Below, one piece after another: positions 6,646 through 13,884 of a stretch of 13,911 bases of DNA; positions within the stretch are counted from its first letter, which is position 1; the number at the start of each line of letters is the position of its first letter. The position numbers and the translations under genes were made by a program. The notes beneath the pieces are model-generated. The model was not told the origin of the DNA, did not search any database, and was given only the letters and a program-made list of their open reading frames with translations. This stretch comes from an uncultured Clostridia bacterium (lineage in GTDB: Bacteria; Bacillota; Clostridia; TANB77; CAG-508). The stretch lies in assembly GCA_947624925.1 (NCBI GenBank), contig CANQMG010000038.1, positions 1 through 13,911 of the forward strand, in the 5' to 3' direction.

Positions 6646-7080
6646 TTATAATTCTTTTATTGCCATTCTTGCTAGTTCATCACATCTATTATTATATTCG
6701 TTATCTGAATGTCCTTTAACTTTTATAAATTCCACCTTATGTATTTTGGTTAAATTATATAATTCTTGCCACAATTGTTTGTTTTTTACTTCTTCCTTGT
6801 TAGAATTAACCCATCCTTTTTTTATCCAACCATATATCCATTTATGATTAAAGGCATTTACAACATATGCACTATCACTATATACTTTTACGTTACACGG
6901 AAATTTTAGTAATTTTAATCCTTCTATTACTGCTGTAATTTCCATTATATTATTAGTAGTTTCTTTTGCATTTCCTGAAATTTCTTTTTTTATATTTTTA
7001 TACATAAGAATGCATCCCCAACCTCCAGGGCCAGGATTTCCAGAGCATGCGCCATCTGTATATATTATTACTTCTTCCAT
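6646..7080 (-). CDS. rnhA: Ribonuclease H1
   Basis: Degrades the RNA strand of RNA-DNA hybrids (R-loops, primers). The fold signature is complete: YTDGACSGNPGPGGWG (7-22) with catalytic Asp9, Glu47 in the MEIT motif, Asp69 in YSDS and Asp134 in RCDELA, plus the conserved His124 in the KGHSD loop. 144 residues matches the bacterial type 1 enzyme lacking an N-terminal hybrid-binding domain. The ATG at 7080 follows AAGGAG at 6 nt. It is divergent from tmcAL and shares a promoter region with it. Its 3' end abuts the structured repeat at 6527-6641. Confidence 0.96.
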   Translation of the reverse strand: MEEVIIYTDGACSGNPGPGGWGCILMYKNIKKEISGNAKETTNNIMEITAVIEGLKLLKFPCNVKVYSDSAYVVNAFNHKWIYGWIKKGWVNSNKEEVKNKQLWQELYNLTKIHKVEFIKVKGHSDNEYNNRCDELARMAIKEL

Positions 7081-7090
7081 TAATTACTCC

Positions 7091-7119
7091 TTGTAAATAT
7101 TTTTATTTTATGATATTAT
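7091..7119 (+). promoter_or_regulatory. Candidate promoter of tmcAL, overlapping the rnhA promoter
   Basis: TTGTAA (7091-7096), 17-nt spacer, TATTAT (7114-7119) with TGA just upstream (extended -10). Its -10 lies within the palindrome TGATATTATATCA (7111-7123), which also carries the -10 of rnhA on the other strand. Confidence 0.5.
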
Positions 7120-7143
7120 ATCAGTATATTTTAAATTATTCAA
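7115..7143 (-). promoter_or_regulatory. Candidate promoter of rnhA, overlapping the tmcAL promoter
   Basis: On the minus strand: TTGAAT (7143-7138), 17-nt spacer, TATAAT (7120-7115) with TGA immediately upstream. The -10 box is perfect and extended. The predicted start near 7108 gives a leader of about 28 nt. Confidence 0.6.
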
Positions 7144-7168
7144 TATTAAATTGTAGGAGGAAAAGATA

Positions 7169-8404
7169 ATGACAAATGTACTTGGTATTGTAGCAGAATA
7201 TAATCCATTTCATAACGGTCATTTATACCATCTAGCTGCATCTAAAAAAAGAACTAGAGCGGAATATACTGTTGCTATTATATCTGGTAACTTTGTTCAA
7301 AGAGGAAATGTTTCTATAGTAGACAAATGGACTAAAGCACAAATGGCTATAGCTTGTGGAGTTGATTTAGTAATAGAATTGCCCGTAGTATATAGTACAT
7401 CTAGTGCAGAAAATTTTGCATATGGAGCTATAAAAACTTTAAATAGTTTAAATATTATAGACTATGTTTCATTTGGCTCAGAAACTTCTGATTTAGATAT
7501 ACTAAATAAATTTGCTGATGTTTTATATAAAGAACCTTCTGAATTTAAATCATTACTTAACCATGAATTAAGTAAAGGAATTTCTTTTCCAAAAGCTAGA
7601 GAAAATGCTTTACTTATGTATTTGAATGATATAAGAAAATATGCAAATATTCTTTCTAGTCCAAACAATATACTAGCTATAGAATATTTAAAATCTCTAA
7701 AAAAATTGAAAAGTCCTATTCGCCCTATCACACTACAAAGGCAAGGACCTTCTTATAATGATATAAATATAGTAGATAAGTATGCAAGTGCAACTGCAAT
7801 AAGAGAAATGCTTAAAAATAAAAATTTAGTTAATTTACAAAAATGCGTGCCAAATACCACATTTCGTATATTATATGAAAGCTTTAAAAAAGGCCATATC
7901 GTTCAGGATTTATCTGCATTTGATAAAGAAATATTGTATACATTGAGAAAAATGAGTATTAAAGATATAAAGGAATTACCAGATGTTTCAGAAGGACTAG
8001 AAAATGCAATAAAAAATGCTGCTAATTCATGTAATACTGTAAATGAATTAATTAATATTGTTAAGAGCAAAAGATATACTCAAACAAGAATTCAAAGAAT
8101 ATTAGTTTCTGCATTATTAAATATAACCAAAAAAGATTTAATTTTAGCTAATAAAACTGATACATATATTAGAGTTCTTGGAGTAAATAATAAAGGGAAA
8201 AAACTACTTTCAGCAATTAAAGCTGAAAATCCAAGATTAAATATTGTAACTTCTGTAAAAAAATTTATGGATTCTAACACTAATAAAAATATATCAGCAA
8301 TGCTTCAAAAAGATTTCTTTGCAACAGATGTATACACATTAGGTTATTCATATGATTCATGGGCTAATTTAGATTATACTCATAAATTGGTAATAACACA
8401 ATAA
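7169..8404 (+). CDS. tmcAL: tRNA(Met) cytidine acetate ligase (YlbM/TmcAL)
   Basis: Nucleotidyltransferase-fold enzyme that activates acetate with ATP and acetylates the wobble cytidine (ac4C34) of elongator tRNA-Met. The N-terminus GIVAEYNPFHNGHLYHL (6-22) carries the HxGH ATP-binding motif at 15-18. SGNFVQRG (39-46) and the ELPVVYSTSSAENFAYGA segment (70-87) are characteristic of the family, and the C-terminus ends with a DYTHKLV motif. 411 residues is the usual length. The ATG at 7169 follows AGGAGG at 8 nt. It is a single-gene unit with its own terminator. Function is taken from the Bacillus homologue; the sequence match to the family is clear. Confidence 0.93.
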   Translation: MTNVLGIVAEYNPFHNGHLYHLAASKKRTRAEYTVAIISGNFVQRGNVSIVDKWTKAQMAIACGVDLVIELPVVYSTSSAENFAYGAIKTLNSLNIIDYVSFGSETSDLDILNKFADVLYKEPSEFKSLLNHELSKGISFPKARENALLMYLNDIRKYANILSSPNNILAIEYLKSLKKLKSPIRPITLQRQGPSYNDINIVDKYASATAIREMLKNKNLVNLQKCVPNTTFRILYESFKKGHIVQDLSAFDKEILYTLRKMSIKDIKELPDVSEGLENAIKNAANSCNTVNELINIVKSKRYTQTRIQRILVSALLNITKKDLILANKTDTYIRVLGVNNKGKKLLSAIKAENPRLNIVTSVKKFMDSNTNKNISAMLQKDFFATDVYTLGYSYDSWANLDYTHKLVITQ

Positions 8405-8447
8405 ATTTAAAATTCTTAAAGTTTTACGTGAATTTTCCAATATTTTC

Positions 8448-8480
8448 GAGAGTCCAAGTTAAGGATTCTCTTTCTTGTTT
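8448..8480 (+). terminator. Rho-independent terminator of tmcAL
   Basis: Stem GAGAGTCC (8448-8455) pairs with GGATTCTC (8463-8470) through eight positions including one G-U, around a 7-nt loop, followed by TTTCTTGTTT. Confidence 0.75.
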
Positions 8481-8491
8481 AATAAGAAATT

Positions 8492-8605
8492 TCTCCGAAA
8501 TTTTTATTAGATAAAAATGCTACAATCGCTATTGCCTTTGAGATTTCCTTCTTTCAGTCGGAAACTCAAATCGGCACGAACAAAGAGCGCCTAGGCGCTT
8601 TGTTC
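8492..8605 (+). repeat. Structured intergenic repeat, copy 2
   Basis: 114-nt second copy of the element at 6527-6641. The internal hairpin is better paired here (TTGCC, TTGAG, TTTCC against GGAAA, CTCAA, GGCA). The terminal palindrome AGCGCCTAGGCGCT (8586-8599) is identical, extended by GAACAAAG/CTTTGTTC with a 2-nt bulge. Differences between the copies fall mostly in loops or keep pairing. It lies between convergent genes, downstream of the tmcAL terminator. Confidence 0.75.
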
Positions 8606-8623
8606 ATTATTTAATTTTCACTT

Positions 8624-8646
8624 AGAAAACTCTGTGAAAACCAGAG
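8624..8646 (-). terminator. Weak candidate terminator of the spoIIIA operon
   Basis: On the minus strand a 5-bp stem, CTCTG (8646-8642) with CAGAG (8634-8630), around a 7-nt loop is followed by TTTTCT. The stem is short and competes with an alternative 7-bp pairing (TTTTCAC 8616-8622 with GTGAAAA 8634-8640). Confidence 0.35.
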
Positions 8647-8653
8647 ATATCAG

Positions 8654-8692
8654 TCTAATTTCTAATTTCTAACTTCTAACCTCTAGCCTCTA
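8654..8692. repeat. Degenerate heptamer tandem repeat at the spoIIIAH 3' end
   Basis: Five heptamers in a row on the plus strand, TCTAATT, TCTAATT, TCTAACT, TCTAACC, TCTAGCC, then a partial TCTA. The last unit includes the complement of the TAG stop of spoIIIAH (8692-8690), so the array starts at the stop codon and extends into its 3' flank. Confidence 0.75.
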
Positions 8693-9325
8693 TTTATTAA
8701 CTATATGTATATTTTCTATTTCTACATTTAGTTCTCTTTGTACAACATTTTGAATTTGAGCAATTTCTTCTGTTGTTATTTCATCTTTTTTTATTACAAC
8801 ATTTACACTTTCTCCATTTATAAAAATAACATTTTTTTCAAATCCTTTTGTATTTAATAAATTTTCAGAAATCATAATTGCATTTTTTGTATTATTAATT
8901 TTATTAATTTCTTCTTGTGCAACTGATTTTTGTTCATTTGAAATTCCAGTATTCTCTAGTATTTTTTCATATGTTTCTAGCATTTGTGAATACATTTTTT
9001 CTCTTTCTAATTTAGAATTAGTAAAATAATTATCATCTTCATCATCTTTTACATTAGCGCTAGTTAAAACCTCATTGCCACTATTTGTTTCATTTATTAT
9101 GCTATTATCTGTTTGTTCTATTGTTTCATTATTATCTACTATTTCGCCACTACTTACCAATGTTGCATCTCCTATACTTCCTAGTGTTGTTTCATCTACT
9201 TCCATACTTGTAAATACACTATTATCATTATTATAATTTGTATTATAATTTAGATATCCTGCTGTTATAAGCATTAAAGCTATAACCAAAATTGCTAATT
9301 GATTTTTCTTTAATATTTTCATCAT
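8690..9325 (-). CDS. spoIIIAH: Stage III sporulation protein AH
   Basis: Mother-cell component of the channel between mother cell and forespore; its extracytoplasmic domain pairs with forespore SpoIIQ in spore formers studied. The single N-terminal membrane helix (about 10-26, ending GYLNY) is characteristic. It is followed by an acidic Ser/Asn/Thr-rich linker (about 30-105) and a C-terminal domain (about 110-211) of the ring-forming YscJ/FliF-like type. 211 residues is typical. Two adjacent ATGs (9325 and 9322) are possible; AGAGGTG lies 4 nt before the first and 7 nt before the second, which slightly favours the second. It is last in the operon, 20 nt after spoIIIAG. Confidence 0.93.
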   Translation of the reverse strand: MMKILKKNQLAILVIALMLITAGYLNYNTNYNNDNSVFTSMEVDETTLGSIGDATLVSSGEIVDNNETIEQTDNSIINETNSGNEVLTSANVKDDEDDNYFTNSKLEREKMYSQMLETYEKILENTGISNEQKSVAQEEINKINNTKNAIMISENLLNTKGFEKNVIFINGESVNVVIKKDEITTEEIAQIQNVVQRELNVEIENIHIVNK

Positions 9326-9345
9326 TTAACACCTCTCTTTCTTTT

Positions 9346-9957
9346 TTACATTTCAAATACTTGTATTTTATGTGTAGGAAGACCAGTTAAAGCCTCTACA
9401 GCTAGAATAATATTATTTTTTATGTTTGCGTTATTTGCTCCTTGTGCAAGTATAAGGGCACCTTCTATTTTAGGATTTATTATTTTTTGTGTTATGGGAA
9501 CATTTTCTCCATTTTCATCTTTATATACCACTTCTTTTTTTGTATCAGTTTGATTTGTATCTCTGTTTCCACCTGCAGAATCGGTTTCTTTAGTTACAGT
9601 TGTTTGTGAAGTTTCATTATATAAATATACATCTTCACTACTTTCTGAATATGTTATTAAAACTTCTGTTTCTCCAACGCCATTCATTTTACTCAAAACA
9701 GATTTTAATTTTTCTTCTAGCATTTCTGAATTATTATTATTATTATTTTCTACACTATCTTTATTTATTGCTAATTGTTTGTATTCTCCACTACTATTAC
9801 TATCTGTTTTTTTATTGGTATCATTCCAAATTAAATTTATTGAAATTATAGTAATTATTAAAATAATAAGGAAAAAAACTAAATTTTGAATTTTTTTCTT
9901 ATTGTTTCCTTCTTCGCTTTTAAATATTGTTAGCCATTTATTAAATGTATTTTTCAT
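9346..9957 (-). CDS. spoIIIAG: Stage III sporulation protein AG
   Basis: Membrane-anchored protein that forms a large ring in the intermembrane space of the engulfed forespore. It has a cytoplasmic Lys-rich start, one membrane helix (about 25-43), a Ser/Asn-rich linker and a C-terminal ring-building domain. The domain contains the GxGETEVLITY segment (about 92-102), an insertion rich in Thr, Asp and Lys (about 118-145), and the strongly conserved KIEGALILAQGA ... THKIQVFEM end. 203 residues is normal. It lies between spoIIIAF (28 nt) and spoIIIAH (20 nt) in the same orientation. Confidence 0.93.
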   Translation of the reverse strand: MKNTFNKWLTIFKSEEGNNKKKIQNLVFFLIILIITIISINLIWNDTNKKTDSNSSGEYKQLAINKDSVENNNNNNSEMLEEKLKSVLSKMNGVGETEVLITYSESSEDVYLYNETSQTTVTKETDSAGGNRDTNQTDTKKEVVYKDENGENVPITQKIINPKIEGALILAQGANNANIKNNIILAVEALTGLPTHKIQVFEM

Positions 9958-9985
9958 ATGTGGCTCCCTTCTTAATAAATATATA

Positions 9986-10588
9986 TTAATTTATATTTAT
10001 AACATCTCTAGAAATTTCATATTCTTCGCATAAATAATCTATTAGTTTATTTCTAACTTTTTTATTAATTTCTAATGTTGTATTTTCTATTGCTTTATTG
10101 CCTATTTCTATTTTATTAATAATAATTTCATTTGTATGTGAAATATTATTTTCTTCTAATTCTTTAATAGTTATATTAAGTTTTAAAATTTTTCCATAAT
10201 TAGCATTTGTGGTATCTATTTGAACATTTATGTCTTTTACATCATATCCTTTCTCGTTTAATTTGTTGGTTATATCCTTTTTTATATTTGCAACATATGT
10301 ATCTTCAATTATTTTATTATTACTTCTTTCCAAATCAGTTGATATATTATAGTTTTGATTGTAAGAAGAATTTCCAAAATATTTTTCATAGTCAAAATTT
10401 GAAACGTTCAAACTCTTTTTTGTAAATTTTGAAGTTATTGGTGAAATTATAATTAATAATATGTACATGCCTATAATCATTTTTATATATTTTTTATTTT
10501 TTCCATTTGGTGTTATTAATTCAATAATACTAGCAATAATAACTGCCAAAATAATTTGCTTTGTCCAAATACTTATATTTTCAATCAT
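9986..10588 (-). CDS. spoIIIAF: Stage III sporulation protein AF
   Basis: Membrane component of the mother-cell sporulation channel with two N-terminal helices (about 9-25 and 33-51, carrying the conserved PNGKNKKYIKMIIGMYILL pattern at 27-45) and a soluble C-terminal domain with a ring-building-motif-like fold. 200 residues fits the family. The ATG at 10588 follows AAAGGA. It begins 13 nt after the spoIIIAE stop. The C-terminal half diverges more than the N-terminal half, so assignment rests on the N-terminus, size and position. Confidence 0.9.
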   Translation of the reverse strand: MIENISIWTKQIILAVIIASIIELITPNGKNKKYIKMIIGMYILLIIISPITSKFTKKSLNVSNFDYEKYFGNSSYNQNYNISTDLERSNNKIIEDTYVANIKKDITNKLNEKGYDVKDINVQIDTTNANYGKILKLNITIKELEENNISHTNEIIINKIEIGNKAIENTTLEINKKVRNKLIDYLCEEYEISRDVININ

Positions 10589-10601
10589 TTTTTATATTCC
10601 T

Positions 10602-11753
10602 TTATCTGTACATTAATGCACTGTTTGAGATTTTAATTACTATTGTTATTCCAATAATTAGCATAACGGAAATACTAATTAATATTGCAAGCATTGTTTT
10701 AAAAGTATCTCCTATTTGTTCTAAGAGTCCAACAATATTTGAATCTGAGATTGGTTGTGCAATTGATGATACTAAATAATATGTAATGGTTAAAATAGAT
10801 AGTTTTATAATTGGTGCTATACATATAGCTATAATTATTAATACACCAATAATTCCAACAGCATTTTTTAAAATTCCACTACAACCTATAACAGCATCTA
10901 CTGCATCTCCTAAAATTTTGCCTACAACTGGAATAACTGTTGATACTGCTGCTTTAGCAGTTTTTGCAGTTACTCCATCTACACTACTAGTTAAAGTACC
11001 TTCCAATGATAAAACTGTAACAAACAATGTAAGTATAACACCTAAAATCCATACAGCTGTTGATTTTAAAAATTTAGCTATTTTATCTATTTTTACTTCA
11101 CTAGATAATTTTGAAATTATTGAAAATGCTGTTCCAATTAGTACAAGTGGTAATATAAAATTTATAACAAAATTACCTATAAATGTTATTAAGAATAATA
11201 GTATAGGTTGTACAATACTTGCAGATGTAAAACTTCCTGTAGCTAACATTAATGTTATTAGTATTGGTAGCAATGATTGCAAAAATCCGACTAGATTTTG
11301 TATTGTATCTTTTACCACTCCTATAATTTGAGAAAAACTTGATAATACAAGTGTTATTATTAATATATATTGAACATAATATGTTATCTTACTTACTCCT
11401 GTATCTTCAAGATTTTCACTTATACTTTTTAATATACTATGTATAATAATTATTACAAGAATTAATCCAATTATATTTATATTACTTCTTAATTCTTTTC
11501 CAAAAATATTTAATATTCTTTTTAATAGTGTAGAATTATCTACATTTCCTGCAAGTAACTGTGAAAATATTTCGTTTATATTAAAATCTTCTCCTAAATT
11601 TTCTGTATATTTTTTTGAAGAATCCAAAAAACTTTGTATGTTTAAGGCTTCCATTTGTGAGTTTAAAATTTCTGTTTCCTCACAATATATGTAATTTGTA
11701 TATGTAGAAAATAATAATACTATTATTATAAACAGTTTTAATAGTTTACTCAT
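10602..11753 (-). CDS. spoIIIAE: Stage III sporulation protein AE
   Basis: Polytopic membrane protein of the SpoIIIA complex, thought to act as part of the channel or transporter core in the mother-cell membrane. An N-terminal signal-like segment (about 4-24) precedes a short soluble region and then multiple hydrophobic helices from about residue 95 to 380. The central segment TAKTAKAAVSTVIPVVGKIL (262-281) is typical of the family. 383 residues is normal. The ATG at 11753 follows AAGGGGTG and lies 14 nt after spoIIIAD. A long open frame on the opposite strand (10786-11331) is a shadow of these hydrophobic codons. Confidence 0.95.
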   Translation of the reverse strand: MSKLLKLFIIIVLLFSTYTNYIYCEETEILNSQMEALNIQSFLDSSKKYTENLGEDFNINEIFSQLLAGNVDNSTLLKRILNIFGKELRSNINIIGLILVIIIIHSILKSISENLEDTGVSKITYYVQYILIITLVLSSFSQIIGVVKDTIQNLVGFLQSLLPILITLMLATGSFTSASIVQPILLFLITFIGNFVINFILPLVLIGTAFSIISKLSSEVKIDKIAKFLKSTAVWILGVILTLFVTVLSLEGTLTSSVDGVTAKTAKAAVSTVIPVVGKILGDAVDAVIGCSGILKNAVGIIGVLIIIAICIAPIIKLSILTITYYLVSSIAQPISDSNIVGLLEQIGDTFKTMLAILISISVMLIIGITIVIKISNSALMYR

Positions 11754-11767
11754 TTGTTTTACACCCC

Positions 11768-12157
11768 TTATGCTGGTAATACATTTATTATTGTTTCTAG
11801 CAAAGCAGATATGATTGGTATAGAAATTGCTATTATTATTACTTTTCCTCCTAAATCAATTTTATTCGCTATTGCACTTTCGCCTGAATCTTTGCATATG
11901 CTTACAGCAAATTCCGTTAAAAATGCTATACCTGTAATTTTTAATAATATAACTAAAAATTGACTATTCATATTTGATTTGTTAGACAATTCTGTTAAGA
12001 GTGATATTATTCCAGCTATTTTATCTATTACTAAAAATAAAATTAAAGCTCCTGCAATTAGAGAAACATATACAGCAAATTCTGGTTTGTATTGTCTTAA
12101 AACAATTATAATTATTAATGATGTTAAACCTATTCCAATTATTTTTATAATGTCCAT
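11768..12157 (-). CDS. spoIIIAD: Stage III sporulation protein AD
   Basis: Small integral membrane protein (129 residues, about four helices) of the SpoIIIA complex. Diagnostic segments are the YKPEFAVYVSLIAGALILF start (24-42) and LKITGIAFLTEFAVSICKDSGESA (70-93, given here in part as the family signature). Sequence and layout resemble SpoIIIAC, with which it shares a helix pair. The ATG at 12157 lies 16 nt after the spoIIIAC stop; tight spacing indicates co-transcription. Confidence 0.94.
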   Translation of the reverse strand: MDIIKIIGIGLTSLIIIIVLRQYKPEFAVYVSLIAGALILFLVIDKIAGIISLLTELSNKSNMNSQFLVILLKITGIAFLTEFAVSICKDSGESAIANKIDLGGKVIIIAISIPIISALLETIINVLPA

Positions 12158-12173
12158 TTTTAATCACCAACTT

Positions 12174-12368
12174 TTACAGATTAAATAATGTTCTAACTGT
12201 TTCAAATAGTGTACTTATTTCTTTTATAACCATTGTTAGCACTATTACTAATCCTGCTAAAGTAGTCATCATTGCTTGATCTTCTCTTCCTGCTCTTACT
12301 AGAACTTGATGTAAAACAGCAACTAAAATACCTATAGCTGCTATCTTAAATAATAAATTTATATCCAT
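12174..12368 (-). CDS. spoIIIAC: Stage III sporulation protein AC
   Basis: 64-residue, two-helix membrane protein of the SpoIIIA complex. The sequence VLHQVLVRAGREDQAMM (18-34) between the helices is the hallmark of the family. The ATG at 12368 follows AAGGAGTG at 8 nt. It lies 14 nt after spoIIIAB and 16 nt before spoIIIAD. Confidence 0.95.
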   Translation of the reverse strand: MDINLLFKIAAIGILVAVLHQVLVRAGREDQAMMTTLAGLVIVLTMVIKEISTLFETVRTLFNL

Positions 12369-12382
12369 ATAAGTTTCACTCC

Positions 12383-12892
12383 TTAAATTAATACAATAAC
12401 AAATACTAGTCCAATTATTGCACCTAATGTTTTATACATTTTTTCATTTTTATCTTGTTCGTTTCTAGCCTTTGCAATTTGCACATCTAAAAAATTACTT
12501 GTTAAATCTATTTCACTTATTTGCCCTTGTATATCAGTTTTACCAAGTAATTTACCAAGTCCTTTTAAAACTTCAATATCCTCATAGGTTAAATATGTAC
12601 TACTTTCATCTAATGCCTTACTCCATGCTGTACCTGCATTTGTCTTTTTCATATTATCTGTTGACTTTTTAAATATATTTTTTATATTATTTGTGGAAAT
12701 TTTAGATATTTGATTAAATATCTCTGGTATAGGTTCATATGTATATTTAATTTTTGTTTTAAATATACTTAGAGCATTTTTCATTTCGTTTAATTCTTCT
12801 ACTCTTTTTTTATATTTTTTAGATATTAAAATTCCAATAAAGAAAGTGGTTATAAATACTAGTATAAGGCTTATCCATTTTATTGTTAGCAT
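12383..12892 (-). CDS. spoIIIAB: Stage III sporulation protein AB
   Basis: 169 residues with a membrane helix at each end (about 6-25 and 153-169) and a helical cytoplasmic domain between them, resembling GspF-type proteins that partner secretion ATPases. The conserved LGKLLGKTDIQGQ motif is at about 112-124. In the family it is thought to contact the SpoIIIAA ATPase. The ATG at 12892 has a GAGGAG about 13 nt upstream, longer than ideal, with no better in-frame start. The 64-nt gap from spoIIIAA is the widest in the operon and contains an AT-rich hairpin (12925-12942). Confidence 0.93.
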   Translation of the reverse strand: MLTIKWISLILVFITTFFIGILISKKYKKRVEELNEMKNALSIFKTKIKYTYEPIPEIFNQISKISTNNIKNIFKKSTDNMKKTNAGTAWSKALDESSTYLTYEDIEVLKGLGKLLGKTDIQGQISEIDLTSNFLDVQIAKARNEQDKNEKMYKTLGAIIGLVFVIVLI

Positions 12893-12924
12893 TCTTATTT
12901 TAACTCTCCTCTTTATTAATATAT

Positions 12925-12942
12925 ATGTAAATAAATTTACAT
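12925..12942. repeat. AT-rich intercistronic inverted repeat between spoIIIAA and spoIIIAB
   Basis: ATGTAAAT (12925-12932) and its exact complement (12935-12942) separated by 2 nt. Too AT-rich and without a T tail to be a convincing terminator; it could affect the relative level of spoIIIAA and the genes after it. Confidence 0.4.
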
Positions 12943-12956
12943 TTAGAACTAAATTG

Positions 12957-13884
12957 TTAAATTTTTACATATTCTCCTTTTTCTAATGAATAAATTTCTT
13001 TTACTTTTCCCTTTTTTTCTTTGTCTAGAAGGATTATTTTTTTTATTAATTTTTTTTCTAATAAACTTTTTAAAGATATATTAAGTTTCAAATCATCAAA
13101 GCAATCTCCATGTGCTGTAAAAATTCCTTTTACTCCGGAACAAATAGCATATTCAATTGCTTCTACATCATCAGATGAACCAATTTCATCTGCACAAATA
13201 ATTTCAGGTGACATAGACCTAATAAGCATTTTCATTCCTATACTTTTTGGAATGTTGCTAAGTACATCTGTTCTAATTCCTATATTGTTTTGAACAATTC
13301 CTTTGTACATAGCTGCAATTTCTGCTCTTTCATCTACAAGACCTATAGTTTTACCTTGAAAATTTATGTAATTAATTCCATTGCTTAAACTTCTTATTAA
13401 ATCTCTTAAAATAGTGGTTTTTCCGGCTTCCTGGTGGAGAAACTATTAAGGTATTAAAAATATCATTACTATTATAATTAATAACATATTTAATTACATT
13501 ATCTGCTGCGCCTATTACTTCTTTTGATATTCTAAAATTTAAGCTATATATATAATTAATATTTTTTACCTTATTTTCTTCTATTACAACATCTCCTGTA
13601 ATACCAATTCTATGTCCATTTTTTATAGTTATAAATCCATTACAAATTTGATTTTGAAAACTATATATAGAATTATCACATATGTATTGCATTATTTCTA
13701 ATATTTCCTCTTGTGTTACTAAATAATCTATAATAAAATGTGTATCATTGAATTTTAGTATTATAGGGTTATTTACCCTTATTCTAATTTCTTCTAACTT
13801 AGAATAGTTGTCCAAATTAATTTTTTTATAAAGCTCATATGAAATTGAATTTGGGAAATAATTCAATATATCTATTTCATTCAT
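12957..13884 (-). CDS. spoIIIAA: Stage III sporulation protein AA (ATPase), interrupted by a +1 frameshift at a CGG codon
   Basis: Cytosolic secretion-type ATPase expected to power the SpoIIIA channel. From the ATG at 13884 (AAAGG upstream) the frame reads to Ser153 (AGC) of the Walker A loop, then CGG (13425-13423), and runs out of homology until a TAA at 13374-13372 (170 residues). Skipping the C of CGG gives GGA and the expected SPPGSGKTT (149-157), then LVDERAEIAAMY (182-193), Walker B IICADE (228-233) and GSSDD, ending at the TAA at 12957. Corrected length is 308 residues, as in Bacillus (307). Taken literally, no product could bind ATP: the first part lacks the rest of the P-loop and the second lacks the start. 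It is first in the spoIIIA operon. Only 27 nt of upstream sequence are in the window, so its promoter (sigma-E in studied species) is not visible. Confidence 0.93.

Larger units (their letters stand above)
8405..8689. other. Intergenic region between convergent tmcAL and spoIIIAH
   Basis: This 285-nt gap holds, in order, the tmcAL terminator (8448-8480), copy 2 of the structured repeat (8492-8605), a candidate minus-strand terminator for the spoIIIA operon (8624-8646) and a degenerate heptamer tandem repeat (8654-8692) that reaches into the spoIIIAH stop codon. No coding frame with a start and ribosome binding site was seen. Confidence 0.7.

Noticed and set aside
10786..11331. 181-codon open frame on the plus strand opposite spoIIIAE
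   Set aside because: It is the complement of hydrophobic codons in spoIIIAE, has no convincing ribosome binding site and would disrupt a well-conserved operon; treated as a shadow.
12957..13310. Separate gene for the C-terminal half of SpoIIIAA starting at Met 13310
   Set aside because: The +1 frame is homologous well upstream of that Met, through VDERAEIA to the Walker A loop, so the Met is internal.
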